Assembly (NCBI GenBank): GCA_037384645.1
Contig: JARRNT010000106.1
Span: 1 to 5,279 of the forward strand
From: RI-92 sp037384645
GTDB lineage: Bacteria; Pseudomonadota; Gammaproteobacteria; UBA6429; Thiohalophilaceae
Length of the DNA: 5,279 nucleotides
Direction of reading: 5' to 3'
Below are positions 4,105-5,279 of the stretch, in pieces. Position 1 is the first letter of the stretch, and every line of letters starts with the position of its first letter. The position numbers and the translations under genes are program-made. The notes under the pieces were generated by a model. It did not search any database, was not told the origin of the DNA, and saw only the letters and a program-made list of their open reading frames with translations.

Positions 4105-5187
4105 GAACACGGCCTTGAGATGGGTCTTGACGGTGTTTAATGTCAGACGCAATTGTTCGCTGATTTCAGCCAGGGTCAGTCCGGCACACAATAGCGAAGT
4201 GACTTTCGCTTCGGACTCGGTGAGTTGATAGATCGCCACCAGCATCTCCTGCGCCGGCTGGGCCGTCTCGTTTACTCCCGAGATCATGACCATCGCCGCC
4301 CGGTTACCGGTCAAATTAAAATCGATATTGTCGCGACTGAGCGGGCTGACCAGGATAGACAACCCCTTAGCATGACCCGCCTGAGTGAATTGCATGCCAC
4401 CGGCTTCCACTACCCGGCTATCTGCCCTGCCAACAGTGGCATTATTTATCAAATTTGCGAGTTGCTGGTTGTATTGAGCCGTACCCAGCTGTAAAGCACC
4501 GCGACGAAACGACAGCGCCGGGTGCTGGTCGAGCAAGGACTCTGCAGCCGTATTCATGAACTGCACACGACGGCTATCATTCACCACAAACACGGCACTG
4601 CTAATGCGGTTCAATGCCTGTTGAAGAGTGTTACGCTGAAGTTCAAGTTGCTGGGTACGCTGGTTGATGAGTGTGGCTCTAGTGATATGCGGGGCCAGTT
4701 TTTTAAGCAGGGTCAGTTGGTCGCGGTGAAACTCGTTACGATTGCAGCCTCTTTGCATAGCGAAATAAATTTCAAAATGACCGTTGCCCTTGATACCTCC
4801 ACCCATCCCATAATGGCCATTGGTTGGAGCAACATAGTCATTATAGAATTCTGTTTGCCTGTATTCGCGGTTACTTAAAATATGATGTGTACAAGTAATA
4901 AGGGGTTTATCGCTATTGTGGAACATGTCCTTCCAGTGGTCGAGCAGGTGGAAGTGGTCCTTGTAAATCTGTACCCAGTAAGGGTCGCGGTTATACGCGT
5001 AATATTGATTAATCTCCAAGCTGTTCCGATCAATAATGCGCAAGTTGTTCTGTTCAGCCTGAAAGAAGTCGGCCATCGATTTTGATGTGTCATTCCAGCA
5101 CGACGCATCCATGCCGGCGTCATAGATCTGACCAATCAGATCCAGAAAGCGTTCTTCCGAGACAGTGTGATTTTTACGACCTGGCAT
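4081..5187 (-). CDS. LuxR-type HTH transcriptional regulator with sensor-like N-terminus; C-terminal helix apparently shifted
   Basis: A 368-residue DNA-binding regulator. Residues about 10-175 form a conserved N-terminal region of the kind found in LuxR-like proteins (YAYNRDPYWVQIY, YNDYVAP, then HFEIYFAMQR), probably ligand-sensing. A helical linker (about 178-200) leads to a PAS-like segment (ISSAVFVVNDSRRVQFMNTAAESLL). The HTH begins near residue 320: YQLTESEAKVTSLLCAGLTLAEISEQL with the recognition helix LTLNTVKTHLKAVF. The protein then ends abruptly as QTDFSLN, without the usual last helix of the form RRQAELVRL. A match (RRREVVRLA and TAA) is found just downstream in another frame, bases 4072-4043, so a frameshift is likely. 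The ATG at 5187 has only a weak ribosome binding site and overlaps the end of the upstream hydrolase gene by 14 bp, suggesting coupled translation. Confidence 0.88.
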   Translation of the reverse strand: MPGRKNHTVSEERFLDLIGQIYDAGMDASCWNDTSKSMADFFQAEQNNLRIIDRNSLEINQYYAYNRDPYWVQIYKDHFHLLDHWKDMFHNSDKPLITCTHHILSNREYRQTEFYNDYVAPTNGHYGMGGGIKGNGHFEIYFAMQRGCNRNEFHRDQLTLLKKLAPHITRATLINQRTQQLELQRNTLQQALNRISSAVFVVNDSRRVQFMNTAAESLLDQHPALSFRRGALQLGTAQYNQQLANLINNATVGRADSRVVEAGGMQFTQAGHAKGLSILVSPLSRDNIDFNLTGNRAAMVMISGVNETAQPAQEMLVAIYQLTESEAKVTSLLCAGLTLAEISEQLRLTLNTVKTHLKAVFQTDFSLN

Positions 5188-5278
5188 CGGTAGTCTCGTT
5201 TTTGTTGACGAGATCGCTTAACACATCACACCAGTGTTCAAACAGGAAGAAATGGCCTTTAGCAGGCAGTGTGTGCAA
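5174..5278 (-). CDS. C-terminal end of a probable alpha/beta hydrolase (partial at window edge)
   Basis: The minus strand is open from the window edge to TAA at 5176-5174, encoding LHTLPAKGHFFLFEHW, then CDVLSDLV and a polar tail of about a dozen residues. The pattern TLPAKGHFxLFE is typical of the last strand and catalytic histidine of alpha/beta hydrolases (GH followed by an aromatic), near the protein C-terminus. The rest of the gene lies beyond the window, so substrate cannot be judged. It overlaps the LuxR-type start codon, implying that the two are one operon; hydrolase plus LuxR-type regulator pairs are familiar in proteobacteria. Only 34 residues are visible, so the family call is moderate. 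Confidence 0.6.
   Translation of the reverse strand: MHTLPAKGHFFLFEHWCDVLSDLVNKNETTDARS
5194..5213 (-). repeat. Small inverted repeat upstream of the LuxR-type start
   Basis: tctcgt (5194-5199) and acgaga (5208-5213) are 6-bp arms around an 8-base loop, ending 7 bases before the regulator ATG. It lies inside the hydrolase coding region and covers the only weak ribosome binding bases (GAGA). It might make regulator translation depend on ribosomes finishing the hydrolase, but could be chance. Confidence 0.3.
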
Positions 5279-5279
5279 C

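Noticed and set aside
1..5279. CRISPR array, tRNA, rRNA or insertion sequence
   Set aside because: No regularly spaced repeats, cloverleaf, rRNA-like segment, transposase or terminal inverted repeats were seen on either strand.

Overview
The window most resembles chromosomal DNA of a gammaproteobacterium. The evidence is a peroxiredoxin-glutaredoxin fusion, a DUF2061 membrane protein, a LuxR-type regulator coupled to an alpha/beta hydrolase, and a Ser/Thr kinase beside an ECF sigma factor of the TIGR02999 type. This is inference from gene content; there is no rRNA or other marker to place a genus.

Left part (1-2786) looks like a signalling locus. A Ser/Thr protein kinase gene enters from outside the window and is broken by an exact 11-bp tandem duplication (492-513). 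Dropping one copy restores a single frame to the stop at 1167-1169. Its C-terminus carries two related ~60-residue repeats and no membrane segment. Next on the same strand is a 291-residue membrane protein with a Tll0287-like (DUF3365) sensor domain, a c-type heme motif (C157-x-x-C160-H161) and a terminal HAMP domain, but no output domain. Converging on it with only 3 bp between stop codons is an ECF sigma factor of the class usually found beside Ser/Thr kinases. A reasonable hypothesis is a heme/redox sensor, a soluble kinase and a kinase-controlled sigma factor acting as one pathway, with the kinase damaged or switched off in this copy.

Middle part (2787-2927) is a 141-bp gap. It holds a candidate promoter for the sigma gene, a strong hairpin-plus-T-tract terminator pointing the other way (+), and weak signs of a short + strand transcript ending at it. 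Perfect 8-bp direct repeats flank the hairpin and T-tract.

Right part (2928-5279) is all on the minus strand. In transcription order it holds the C-terminal end of a probable alpha/beta hydrolase (cut by the window edge), an overlapping LuxR-type regulator whose final HTH helix seems to have been shifted out of frame, a 157-bp AT-rich gap with ATAGTTA repeats in inverted and direct orientation, a 63-residue DUF2061 membrane protein with a GTG start and strong ribosome binding site, and a 250-residue peroxiredoxin-glutaredoxin hybrid for glutathione-driven peroxide removal. No tRNA, rRNA, CRISPR array or recognisable insertion sequence was seen, and no stretch over 300 bp lacks a gene.
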